Below, one piece after another: positions 53,160-61,286 of a DNA stretch of 64,000 nucleotides; the first letter of the stretch is position 1, and every line of letters starts with the position of its first letter. A program made the position numbers and the translations under genes. The DNA is taken from NCBI GenBank assembly GCA_036704825.1, contig JAUBSN010000006.1, positions 71,965 through 135,964 on the forward strand. The letters are read 5' to 3'. The notes beneath the pieces are model-generated. The model saw only the letters and a list, made by a program, of their open reading frames with translations, was not told where the DNA came from and searched no databases. This stretch comes from Microcoleus sp036704825 (lineage in GTDB: Bacteria; Cyanobacteriota; Cyanobacteriia; Cyanobacteriales; Microcoleaceae).

Positions 53160-53675
53160 ATGGTTGAGTCAATCACCAAGTCAATCATTTCTGCTACAGA
53201 AGCAGACTGGAGCCGCGAAAAATCTAGCAAGTGGTGGGAACCCAGTCGCCAACTGCTCAAATCTATCCGCCACTATCAAAAGTGGCAGAAGCAGGGTGGA
53301 ATAGCAGGATATATTTTATGCCGTTGGAACGTTATCCAGCATCGATTTTGGAGCGTGGTAACTGCAACCGACATCCCTTTAAACTGCCAAATACAAGGAG
53401 GACTGCTGCTGCCTCATCCTAATGGGATTGTCATTCATCCCAGTGCTTCCATTGGCCCTAACTGTCTGATTCTTCAACAGGTGACAATTGTGGCTGATGT
53501 CAAAATCGGCGGTCACGTCGATATCGGTGCAGGAGCGAAAATTATTCGCTCCGTAACGATCGGCGATCATGCTTTGATTGGTGCTAATGCTGTGGTGATT
53601 TGTGACGTGCCACCAGGTGCAACCGCAGTGGGAATTCCGGCAAAAATCATCGAAAAAAAGACCCCGAAAGTGTGA
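53160..53675 (+). CDS. Serine O-acetyltransferase-like acetyltransferase (third of three)
   Basis: The 171-residue product again has a short helical start (1-80, including YQKWQKQGGIAGYILCRWNVIQHRFWSVVTATDIPLNCQIQGGLLLPHPNGIVIHPSA) followed by the hexapeptide beta helix. Its end is VGIPAKIIEKK. It is similar in plan to the 51864 protein but has diverged. The conserved HPNGIVIHPSASIGPNCLILQQVTI region includes the CysE-type active-site histidine. With three such enzymes in a row, multiple O-acetyl groups on one glycan are plausible, by inference. It follows the previous gene by 68 bp. Confidence 0.86.
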   Translation: MVESITKSIISATEADWSREKSSKWWEPSRQLLKSIRHYQKWQKQGGIAGYILCRWNVIQHRFWSVVTATDIPLNCQIQGGLLLPHPNGIVIHPSASIGPNCLILQQVTIVADVKIGGHVDIGAGAKIIRSVTIGDHALIGANAVVICDVPPGATAVGIPAKIIEKKTPKV

Positions 53676-53832
53676 GAAAAATTATAGAAGTTGCCGCAAA
53701 AACAGCAAATTAGCTCGATTTTTATTAAATTACAAGAACTACTGAGTAGTTGCATTCAATAGATAAAAATTGAAAAAATTGGATGAGTTGCGAACAGCTA
53801 GGATTTGGGATTGAAAATTAAATAAAAAACCC

Positions 53833-53866
53833 TGGGCTTTCAGTCGCGGGAGCGTCCAAAAGCCCA
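53833..53866 (-). terminator. Intrinsic terminator of the minus-strand glycosyltransferase gene
   Basis: The stem TGGGCTTT (53833-53840) pairs with AAAGCCCA (53859-53866), with an 18-nt loop. On the minus strand the 3' side is CCAGGG followed by TTTTTTATT. It lies about 20 bases beyond the stop at 53885. Confidence 0.7.
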
Positions 53867-53884
53867 AGTTTTCTCCCTCACTGT

Positions 53885-55012
53885 TCAAGCTGATTTCAAT
53901 CTTTCGAGTACCAACTGGGCGCGCCGCCGTGCAACTTTTTCCCACGTAAATTCCTGTGCCCGATCGCGGGCAGAGTCACTCATCCGAAGCCGCAACTCGG
54001 CACAACCAGCTAACTGTTGCAAGCCTGTCACTAGCGCTTCTTCATCATAGGGCGAAACAATTATGCCATCTTTGCCATCTCGGACAACGCCACCGGCTCC
54101 CATAGGTGAAGTTAAAACTGGCAAACCGTTAGCCATCGCTTCATAAGTAACCAGCGGACTGCCTTCTTCCAAACTGGGAAAAGCAAAAAAGTCAGCTTCG
54201 CGATAAGCAAGGGCAATATCGCTGGTGTAATCCCTATGAATTACATCTGAGCGTGCTAAAATGCTGCTGCAAGTTTCAGCAATTGCTGGCTCCATACTTC
54301 CGCAAAGCAGTAGTCTGCCTTTAATTCCTGCTTTTTCCCAAGCCCGCAACAGCAAATGAGCTCCTTTTCTGACGCAAACGCTGCCCACAAAGACAACAGT
54401 AATCGTGTCTGATAGTGGTTTCTCGCTCAAAAAATGCGGGAAGCGCTTGGGAGACCACCCGTAACTGGTAAGGATCAGTTTATCTTCGGGAACTCCCGCT
54501 CCCATAAAAGATTTTTTTACCTCGGGGCTCGGACAAAAAATGAAATCAGCCAAACTAATTTCTTCCTCCTCTTCCTGAATCATCTCAGCAGTAATTTGGT
54601 GTTGGGGAGCAATTCCCAAGCGGCTAGAAGCATCATCAATAATAGATTTTGTCTGCTTTGTACAGCAGTTGATGCGCTCCAAAAAAATCGGTTTGCTCTG
54701 CTGCTTCACTTTCCTAAAGGTTTCGATGGAAGTGTTAGGCCACAAATAAATTGCATCAAAATCCTTGACATCTCTGAGGAAAAGCTTTTCTGTACAATCT
54801 CTAGGCCAGTCAGCGCTGCGGTAATACAGCCATTTGAGGTATCTGGGTACAGCTTCCACAAGATTCGGTCTGCGACATGATGGATCGCAATTGGGAACAA
54901 CCATGCGGACTTGAGAGTCAGGGTAATTCCACTGTTCGCAGAGTGAAAAAAATGTATGGCTTGCTCCCCGGTTCGTACAGTAAAGTGTGAAGAAAGAACT
55001 TAAATTCAGCAT
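53885..55012 (-). CDS. Glycosyltransferase family 4-type
   Basis: The 375-residue product has a GT-B fold. The C-terminal nucleotide-sugar site is FVGSVCVRKGAHLLLRAWEKAGIKGRLLLCGS, then ADFFAFPSLEEGSPLVTYEAMANGLPVLTSPMGAGGVVRDGKDGIIV, with the EX7E-type motif EEGSPLVTYE. The N-terminal half includes YLWPNTSIETFRKVKQQSKPIFLERINCCTKQTKS, an unusual segment, and no membrane helix. It is the only gene of the carbohydrate island on the minus strand, so it has its own promoter in the 55013-55191 gap and its own terminator. Acceptor and sugar are unknown. Confidence 0.88.
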   Translation of the reverse strand: MLNLSSFFTLYCTNRGASHTFFSLCEQWNYPDSQVRMVVPNCDPSCRRPNLVEAVPRYLKWLYYRSADWPRDCTEKLFLRDVKDFDAIYLWPNTSIETFRKVKQQSKPIFLERINCCTKQTKSIIDDASSRLGIAPQHQITAEMIQEEEEEISLADFIFCPSPEVKKSFMGAGVPEDKLILTSYGWSPKRFPHFLSEKPLSDTITVVFVGSVCVRKGAHLLLRAWEKAGIKGRLLLCGSMEPAIAETCSSILARSDVIHRDYTSDIALAYREADFFAFPSLEEGSPLVTYEAMANGLPVLTSPMGAGGVVRDGKDGIIVSPYDEEALVTGLQQLAGCAELRLRMSDSARDRAQEFTWEKVARRRAQLVLERLKSA

Positions 55013-55191
55013 AGTTGACTAAGCTTTACTCAACATGATTGGTGTGGCTTAATACAAAATAAGCTGGAGCCAGTTTAACACCGAAAATAGGAATTCGTTG
55101 GGATTGATTTTATAAAGATATTGTGAAGTTAGCTTGACAGTTACTATATTATTAAAATAACAGCACGCGAGTCGAATTTAAGAGGTAAGAG

Positions 55192-56205
55192 TTGAAACAA
55201 GTTGGATTAGTGGCGATCGGACGAAACGAAGGGCAGCGCCTCCGCCAATGCCTAGTCTCGGCCACCAATAAAGTTGCCCGCGTCGTCTATGTCGATTCCG
55301 GCTCAACAGACGGTAGCCTAGAGTTAGCCAGATCGATCGGAGCCGAGACAGTAGAACTAGACTTATCTATACCGTTTACCGCAGCACGCGCCAGAAACCA
55401 AGGCTTTGCCCGCTTGCTGGAACTAGCGCCCGACATCGAATTTGTCCAATTTGTGGACGGTGACTGCGAAGTAGTTGATGGATGGATCGATCGGGCCCAG
55501 AGCGAACTCGCAGCCAAACCAGACGTAGCAGCAGTATGCGGGCGCAGGCGCGAACGATACCCCGAAGCAAGCATCTACAACCAATTGTGCGACATCGAGT
55601 GGGATACCCCCATCGGCGAAACCAAAGCCTGCGGTGGCGACTCCATGATGCGCGCCTCAGCATTTGAGCAAGTAGAAGGTTTCAATCCCGCACTAATAGC
55701 CGGCGAAGAACCCGAACTGTGCTTGCGACTTCGCCAAAAAGGTTGGAAAATTATTCGCTTAGACGCAGAAATGACCCTGCACGACGCGCAAATGACCAGT
55801 TTCGCTCAGTGGTGGAAGCGGGCTCAAAGAGCGGGTCACGCCTATGCCGAAGGTTCCTGGATGCACGGCAGCGAACCAGAGCGCCATTGGGTCAAAGAAA
55901 CGCGCAGCACCTGGTTTTGGGGCTTAGTCTTGCCAGCCCTAGCCTTGGCAACGACATGGCCGACAAAAGGCTGGAGCTTGTTACTATTGAGTGGCTACCC
56001 CTTAGCAACCTATCGCACCTATAACTATTATATAAAGCATCGGCATCTCGCAACTAAAGACGCAGCTATCTACGCTTTGTCATGTGTATTAGCCAAATTT
56101 CCCCAGCTACAAGGTCAAATTCAGTTTCACCAGCGCCGATTGCTGGGGCAGCAGAGCAAGCTAATCGAATACAAAACCACCAACTCTATTAATTCAGCCA
56201 GCTAG
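55192..56205 (+). CDS. Glycosyltransferase family 2 with C-terminal membrane segment
   Basis: The 337-residue product starts at a TTG (MKQVGLVAIGRNEGQRLRQCL) preceded by AGAGG about six bases upstream; no ATG fits the family start better. The GT2 site is VVYVDSGSTDGSLELARSIGAE, the acceptor part is QFVDGDCEVVDGW, and SMMRASAFEQVEGFNPALIAGEEPELCLRLR follows. A hydrophobic region (about 245-290, FWGLVLPALALATTWPTKGWSLLLLSGYPLATY) may sit in the membrane. It resembles glycosyltransferases in exopolysaccharide loci. It begins the plus-strand half of the island and is 46 bp before the next gene. Confidence 0.88.
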   Translation: MKQVGLVAIGRNEGQRLRQCLVSATNKVARVVYVDSGSTDGSLELARSIGAETVELDLSIPFTAARARNQGFARLLELAPDIEFVQFVDGDCEVVDGWIDRAQSELAAKPDVAAVCGRRRERYPEASIYNQLCDIEWDTPIGETKACGGDSMMRASAFEQVEGFNPALIAGEEPELCLRLRQKGWKIIRLDAEMTLHDAQMTSFAQWWKRAQRAGHAYAEGSWMHGSEPERHWVKETRSTWFWGLVLPALALATTWPTKGWSLLLLSGYPLATYRTYNYYIKHRHLATKDAAIYALSCVLAKFPQLQGQIQFHQRRLLGQQSKLIEYKTTNSINSAS

Positions 56206-56251
56206 AATTACAGGTAACGTTCCAGAAAATTCACCTCTGAGTAGCAAACAA

Positions 56252-57547
56252 ATGAGTAATAAAAAATTAAAAGTTTTACTAATTGTAGAACAGTGCAATC
56301 CTGACTGGGCATCAGTACCTTTAGTTGGCTACAATTTTTTTCAAAAAATAAACAATTTAGTAGATGCCACCCTCGTTACCCATATTAGAAATAAACCCGC
56401 CCTTGAAAAACACCCAGAATATGAAAAAATTATCTACCTCGAAGAAGGAAAGTTAGCCAAACAATATTATAAAATAGTCGAGAAGCTTACTGCAACCGGA
56501 CGAATAAATTGGCCGATTTATCATGCCTTGAATTACCCAATTTACGAGCAATTCAATCAACAAGTATATCAAAAATTTAAAGGAAACATTCTCAATGGAG
56601 ATTATGACATAGTTCATGCAATTACCCCCATGATGCCGCGCTATCCGTTTAAGGTAGTCAGTGTATGCCAGCAGACTCCTTTTATTCTAGGGCCAGTGAA
56701 TGGGGGCATTCCCTTTCCACCGGGTTTTCAAGAAACGGCAAGACAAGAATTTGCTCAATTCAACTTTTTGAGAGCAGTTGGTAGAGCATTAATTCCAGGT
56801 TATGTAGAAACTTACCAAAAAGCCGACAAAGTTTTAGCAGGTTCAAAATATACTTTAAATATGCTAAAAGATTTGTTTGCAATTCCTGACGAAAGAATTG
56901 ATTTGTTTTACGAAAATGGGATTTCCGAGGATTTCTTAAATCAGACAAACATTCTTAATAAAAATGTTAGCAAGATAGAGCTGCTGTTTGTGGGTCGGTT
57001 AGTTCCTTACAAATGCGCCGATGTTGTCATTGAATCTATTGGGAAATTAGATCGGGAAATTCAAAGTAAAATTCGTTTAAGCATAGTAGGAGACGGCTCA
57101 GAAAGAAACAACTTGGAAAACCGAGTGAAGGAGCTTAATTTAGGCGAAATAGTCAGCTTTGCCGGATGGGTCAATCAACAAGAAACTCTGGATTATTACA
57201 GAAAAGCAGATATTTTTTGTTTCCCTTCAGTCAGAGAGTTTGGCGGCGCAGTGGTAATGGAAGCTATGGCTTGCGGACTCCCTTGCATAGTGGCTAATAA
57301 CGGCGGTATTGGTGAATACGTGAATGAAGAAACTGGTTTTAAGATCGAGCCGATTTCTAGAGAGTATCTCACCCAGGAGTTGACAAGTAAAATTAAGCTG
57401 TTAGTGGAAGACGATCGGCTGCGGGAAAGTATGTCAGCTAAGGCGATCGAAAAAGCCAGAGAATTTGCGTGGGAAAACAAAGCCATAAAAATCGTCGAGA
57501 TTTACGAAAAAATGCTCGCTGAGAAAAGTGTTAGTGCATCGACCTAG
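56252..57547 (+). CDS. Glycosyltransferase family 4-type, AT-rich
   Basis: This 431-residue GT-B enzyme has an N-terminal acceptor domain (VLLIVEQCNPDWASVPLVGYNFFQKI) and the C-terminal UDP/GDP-sugar site: LLFVGRLVPYKCADVVIESIGKL and FCFPSVREFGGAVVMEAMACGLPCIVANNGG with EX7E. It is similar in plan to the gene at 58894, with matching segments such as FGGAVVMEAMACGLP and GPVNGGIPF versus GPMNTSVKF. Its base composition and codon use are visibly more AT-rich than the neighbours, a sign of recent transfer. There is no signal peptide. Sugar and acceptor unknown. Confidence 0.88.
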   Translation: MSNKKLKVLLIVEQCNPDWASVPLVGYNFFQKINNLVDATLVTHIRNKPALEKHPEYEKIIYLEEGKLAKQYYKIVEKLTATGRINWPIYHALNYPIYEQFNQQVYQKFKGNILNGDYDIVHAITPMMPRYPFKVVSVCQQTPFILGPVNGGIPFPPGFQETARQEFAQFNFLRAVGRALIPGYVETYQKADKVLAGSKYTLNMLKDLFAIPDERIDLFYENGISEDFLNQTNILNKNVSKIELLFVGRLVPYKCADVVIESIGKLDREIQSKIRLSIVGDGSERNNLENRVKELNLGEIVSFAGWVNQQETLDYYRKADIFCFPSVREFGGAVVMEAMACGLPCIVANNGGIGEYVNEETGFKIEPISREYLTQELTSKIKLLVEDDRLRESMSAKAIEKAREFAWENKAIKIVEIYEKMLAEKSVSAST

Positions 57548-57590
57548 TAGAGCGATATTATTGAGTTAAAAATTAGAAAGGAGGTACGAA

Positions 57591-58832
57591 ATGAAGGCAA
57601 AAATTGGATACTTTATTCCACAATTTCCCGGACAAACCCACATTTTTTTCTGGCGGGAGCGACAAGTTCTTGCAGAACTTGGAATTGAAACAGATTTAGT
57701 ATCAACTCAACCGCCTCCCAGAGCGATCGCTTCTCACGTATGGGCAGAAGAAGCTCAAAAAAATACTGTTTATCTATTTCCATTTGCGGCGAAAGATATT
57801 ATTAACTCATTCCTAGAGGTTATCAAAGCTGGTCCCGCTGCATGGTGGCAGTGCCTCGCAGTTATTGCCAAAGCGAGTGACACATCCTTATCTGAAAAGG
57901 TGCGACTCTTGGCATTGGTTTTTGTTGCTGGCAAACTAGCAGGGTTAGCAAGAACAAAAGGTTGGTCGCACATCCACGTTCATTCTTGCGCCAATGCCGC
58001 CAGTATAGCGATGTTCGCCTCTTTACTCTCAAAAGTATCCTATAGCCTGACGCTGCACGGCCCCCTAACTGACTACGGCCCTAACCAAAAACAGAAATGG
58101 CACTTTTCTGCTTTTGCAATAGTCATTACTCAAAAGCTTTATGACGAAGTGAACAAATGCCTTGCGGGTCATCTTCCTCAAAAGGTTGAAATAGCTCCTA
58201 TGGGGGTTGACCTCTCGCGTTTCCACAGAAAAACACCATACTCCGCATGGAATGGAAGTGATGCTTGCCACATTTTTAGTTGCGGGCGTCTCAACAGATG
58301 TAAAGGTCATGCGGATTTGATTGCTGCGATAGATATACTCCGAAAACGAGGATTTAATGTTGAGCTGCAAATTGCTGGAGAAGACGAACAGGGTGGCAGT
58401 GGCTACCGCCTAGAGTTAGAAAAGCTGATCGAACAGCTTGGCTTGAAAAGTTGTGTTAGCCTTCTCGGTGCGGTGTCTGAAAATACCGTCAATGAGTCTC
58501 TAGAAAAAGCACAGGTATTTGCCCTTGCCAGTTGGCACGAACCTCTAGGTGTCGCCATCATGGAAGCGATGGCAATGGAGATGCCTGTAGTAGTTACAGG
58601 ATCGGGAGGAGTCAAGGAGCTTATAGATGACGGGATTGATGGGCTACTTGTAGAACCTGAAGCCCCCGAGCAATTAGCAGACGCGATCGCCAATCTCCTC
58701 AAAAATCCAGAACTTGCTTTGAGCCTCAGTCAGGAAGCCCGGAAAAAAATCACGGCCAAATTTAGCCACGGCCGCAGTGCAGAAACTTTAGCTCAGTGCT
58801 TGGAAAAACTTGGAATAACTAACCCGTCTTAG
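57591..58832 (+). CDS. Glycosyltransferase family 4-type
   Basis: The 413-residue GT-B protein has a strong GGAGG ribosome site just before ATG 57591. The N-terminal domain opens KIGYFIPQFPGQTHIFFWRERQVLAELG, typical of colanic-acid-type glycosyltransferases. The C-terminal site is HIFSCGRLNRCKGHADLIAAIDIL and FALASWHEPLGVAIMEAMAMEMPVVVTGSGGVKELIDDGIDGLLV, with an EX7E-type motif at HEPLGVAIMEA. It lies 44 bp after the previous gene and 62 bp before the next, so all four plus-strand genes from 55192 probably form one operon. Confidence 0.9.
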   Translation: MKAKIGYFIPQFPGQTHIFFWRERQVLAELGIETDLVSTQPPPRAIASHVWAEEAQKNTVYLFPFAAKDIINSFLEVIKAGPAAWWQCLAVIAKASDTSLSEKVRLLALVFVAGKLAGLARTKGWSHIHVHSCANAASIAMFASLLSKVSYSLTLHGPLTDYGPNQKQKWHFSAFAIVITQKLYDEVNKCLAGHLPQKVEIAPMGVDLSRFHRKTPYSAWNGSDACHIFSCGRLNRCKGHADLIAAIDILRKRGFNVELQIAGEDEQGGSGYRLELEKLIEQLGLKSCVSLLGAVSENTVNESLEKAQVFALASWHEPLGVAIMEAMAMEMPVVVTGSGGVKELIDDGIDGLLVEPEAPEQLADAIANLLKNPELALSLSQEARKKITAKFSHGRSAETLAQCLEKLGITNPS

Positions 58833-58893
58833 TTATGCCAAAGTAGAAATTTAATCTCAGAGTACATAAATCCAGTTGAGCCCCAAACAAGTT

Positions 58894-60144
58894 ATGCGAA
58901 TTTTAATTGTTGCTCAGAATGCCTCAACTAAATTTGGCGGCGAGTCATTGCTGCCGGTCAACTACTTTCGGATACTTCGATCGCGCCAAATAGAGACATG
59001 GTTAGTGACGCACGCCCGCACTCAGGCAGAACTCACAGGGCTGTTTCCAGAAGATTGCGATCGACTGCACTTTGTACCCGACACTTGGCTGCACCGGCTG
59101 CTTAACAATTGCGCGCGATTTATTCCTGAAAGAGTGAATGACTTTACTTTTGGGCTGCTCTCTCACCTGTACACCCAAGTGCTACAGCGTCGTATTGTCC
59201 GGCGGCTGGTGAGCGAACACAAGATTGATATTGTACACGAACCGACACCAGTCTCGGCAACAGTTCCTTCGTTGATGTTCGGGTTGGGAGTGCCGGTAGT
59301 TATCGGGCCGATGAACACGTCGGTCAAATTTCCTCTGGCTTTTCGATCGCGCCAAAATCCTACGATTGATATTTTAATCGCGATCGGTCACCAGTGCGTC
59401 GATTTCTTCAATCGCCTTTTTCCCGGTAAAATCAAAGCCGAGACGCTGTTAGTGGCAAACGATCGCACGAAGCAGGCACTTGCATCTGGGGTGCAGGGTA
59501 AAATTATTGAACTTGTGGAAAACGGCGTGGATTTCTCGGTGTGGCGATCGGACTCTAGCTTATCAAGAGCAGCGACCGGGCAGGTTCATTTTATTTTTTT
59601 AGGCCGGCTGATCGACTGGAAAGCTGTAGATTTGCTGCTGGAAGCCTTCGCGCCCGTCGTGGCTCAAACTGATGCAGTTTTGGAAATCATCGGTGATGGG
59701 CACATCCGAGGGGAACTCGAAGCTCAAACAGCTCGTTTAGGCATCGACAGCAGCGTTGTATTTAGTGGGTGGCTGTCTCAGGAGGAGTGCGCTCTCAAAA
59801 TGCAACAAGCTCATGCAATGGTTTTCCCCAGTTTGCGGGAATGCGGCGGGGCAGTGGTGATGGAGGCAATGGCAGTGGGCTTGCCAGTCATAGCAGCGAA
59901 CTGGGGCGGCCCGGCAGATTATCTGAATTCCACTTGCGGTATTTTAGTAGAACCGACTTCTAAAGAAGGATTTGTCCAGGGACTGACAGATGCGATGATC
60001 GAGCTGGCTCATTCACCAGAATTGCGGCTGAGTATGGGTTGTGCGGGACGGGAACGAGTCCGGCAGCATTTTGATTGGGAACGCAAAGTCGATCGAATTC
60101 TGGAAATTTATCAACAAACGATCGACGATTACCCCAAGCATTAG
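58894..60144 (+). CDS. Glycosyltransferase family 4-type
   Basis: The 416-residue product from ATG 58894 starts MRILIVAQNASTKFGGESLLPVNYFRIL. The frame is open six codons upstream at a TTG, but the ATG fits the Rossmann start better. No strong ribosome site is visible. Donor-site features are FIFLGRLIDWKAVDLLLEAFAPV and AMVFPSLRECGGAVVMEAMAVGLPVIAANWGGPADYL. It is a paralogue of the 56252 protein by overall plan but has the GC-richer composition of the local genome. It is the last glycosyltransferase, and an inverted repeat at 60164-60233 follows its stop. Confidence 0.88.
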   Translation: MRILIVAQNASTKFGGESLLPVNYFRILRSRQIETWLVTHARTQAELTGLFPEDCDRLHFVPDTWLHRLLNNCARFIPERVNDFTFGLLSHLYTQVLQRRIVRRLVSEHKIDIVHEPTPVSATVPSLMFGLGVPVVIGPMNTSVKFPLAFRSRQNPTIDILIAIGHQCVDFFNRLFPGKIKAETLLVANDRTKQALASGVQGKIIELVENGVDFSVWRSDSSLSRAATGQVHFIFLGRLIDWKAVDLLLEAFAPVVAQTDAVLEIIGDGHIRGELEAQTARLGIDSSVVFSGWLSQEECALKMQQAHAMVFPSLRECGGAVVMEAMAVGLPVIAANWGGPADYLNSTCGILVEPTSKEGFVQGLTDAMIELAHSPELRLSMGCAGRERVRQHFDWERKVDRILEIYQQTIDDYPKH

Positions 60145-60163
60145 GTAGGCGACGAGTGAAGTA

Positions 60164-60233
60164 CCTACACTAACCCGCGATATGTGAACCGATCGGGGCA
60201 TTTAATCAACCTCGTCAGCGGGTATAGTGTAGG
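60164..60233. repeat. Inverted repeat after the last glycosyltransferase gene
   Basis: CCTACACTAACCCGC (60164-60178) pairs with GCGGGTATAGTGTAGG (60218-60233) with one bulged base; 39 nt lie between. It is 19 bp past the stop and may end the transcript, though no T run follows. Confidence 0.6.
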
Positions 60234-60654
60234 CTTCGAGTCTCATTTGCCGATCCCTCCTTAGCCCCGTGACTAACTCGGTCTTACACAGCATCTCTGG
60301 GTTTTTACACCCTTTATTCCCATTACTGGGAAACCCTCGCAGAAGTCCCACTTCCTGAGACAGAAAACTGTTTTTCGTATGACAAACTTGGATTGTACTT
60401 CACGGCGGGACGTACCTTGCCCACCAGCGGTCTGTCTTTTCCTCCTTTCTCTGGCAGTTTCCCGGTCAGCACTATTACTGCTACTATGACCGTTTTGTTA
60501 TTGCAGCCTAGTGAGTGTTTCGCAACCAACTATACTATAGGATTATATCTTTGGGACTGTGAACCGTATTTGATATTTTGCTTGGCTTATATCCCAACCC
60601 CCAATTGAGTACAATTACAGCGTGGGACTTACGCCAATTTAGTTAAAGCATAAA

Positions 60655-60766
60655 GCAGCAGTTTTCAACCTGAAAGCTGCTGCTTGGGGGGTGCTAAAAA
60701 AGTATGTGGCGGTCCCAAGACCGAGCTCTACATCCTAGCAATATAAAAACGGGTTAACCCGTTTTT
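60655..60766 (+). ncRNA. Candidate small RNA or structured 3' leader with intrinsic terminator
   Basis: A hairpin at 60655-60683 (GCAGCAG/CTGCTGC with inner TTTC/GAAA) is followed by a GGTC/GACC hairpin (about 60713-60724). A 22-bp perfect palindrome (60745-60766, core ACGGGTT/AACCCGT) then leads into a T run on the plus strand. No coding gene lies upstream within 500 bp on that strand. Equally, the palindrome could be the terminator of the minus-strand ycf35 gene, which ends at 60803. Confidence 0.3.
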
Positions 60767-60768
60767 TT
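60745..60768. terminator. Bidirectional intrinsic terminator
   Basis: A perfect palindrome with arms AAAAACGGGTT/AACCCGTTTTT and T runs on both strands. It lies 35 bp beyond the ycf35 stop (minus strand). Confidence 0.85.
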
Positions 60769-60802
60769 GGTTAACCCGCGAGCTTGGAAACATGCAGTTC
60801 AA

Positions 60803-61156
60803 TTAGTTTTGCACTACCAGCTTAACGTTGGCATTTTGCAAACCGCGCTGCTTGACTGCTGCCAAGGTCTTGTTAACTGCGTACTTCTGGTTGATGGAGT
60901 TGATTAACTCAGTTTGATTGTGCTTTTTGGCGACGCCCCAGAGGTCTGCAATCAGGTCAAAAGAACCATCGCTATTGCGAGACCAACCCAGGTCATATTC
61001 ACCTTCCAGAATCGCCACGATGTCGGAGCGAACGCGCTGACCGTTATAGCCGCGAACATCAGCTTCTGACTTGACTGAAATGCCCAAGTCGCGCAGGGAT
61101 GCTTTCAGGATTTCGGCATCGGTGATTTTGGTACGCAGTGTGCTAAAGTGAGACAT
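60803..61156 (-). CDS. ycf35: Ycf35/DUF1257 domain protein
   Basis: The 117-residue product matches the DUF1257/Ycf35 family: MSHFSTLRTKITDAEILKASLRDLG, then VRGYNGQRVRSDIVAILEGEYDLGWSRNSDGSFDLIADLWGV and the C-terminal INQKYAVNKTLAAVKQRGLQNANVKL. The family is conserved in cyanobacteria and in red-algal plastids, and its function is unknown. A perfect AGGAGGAA-type ribosome site lies just before the ATG at 61156. It lies 130 bp downstream of ycf46 on the same strand, and the two are probably in one operon. Confidence 0.9.
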   Translation of the reverse strand: MSHFSTLRTKITDAEILKASLRDLGISVKSEADVRGYNGQRVRSDIVAILEGEYDLGWSRNSDGSFDLIADLWGVAKKHNQTELINSINQKYAVNKTLAAVKQRGLQNANVKLVVQN

Positions 61157-61286
61157 TGGATTTCCTCCTAATACAACTGAGAGAGAAACAACAACGGTCT
61201 GGATTTAACGGTGCCGCTTGGCGGCTCTTGAATCGAACTGCTAGCTGTTGCTAGCCTTTGCTCCTGTTTGGACCAGGAGAAAGCTT

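Larger units (their letters stand above)
60145..60802. other. Intergenic region with inverted repeats and a possible small RNA
   Basis: No gene is supported in these 658 bp. Contents: an inverted repeat at 60164-60233 and a stretch (60240-60530) of mixed composition without features I can name. A structured block with a strong palindromic terminator lies at 60655-60766. Confidence 0.5.

Noticed and set aside
51864..53675. Cysteine biosynthesis (cysE) assignment for the acetyltransferases
   Set aside because: They lack the CysE N-terminal domain, are short, occur three in a row and sit among glycosyltransferases, so sugar acetylation is a better reading.
60323..60529. 68-codon minus-strand ORF between the glycosyltransferases and ycf35
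   Set aside because: No family resemblance and no good ribosome site; I considered a degraded transposon or intron fragment but could identify no diagnostic motif.
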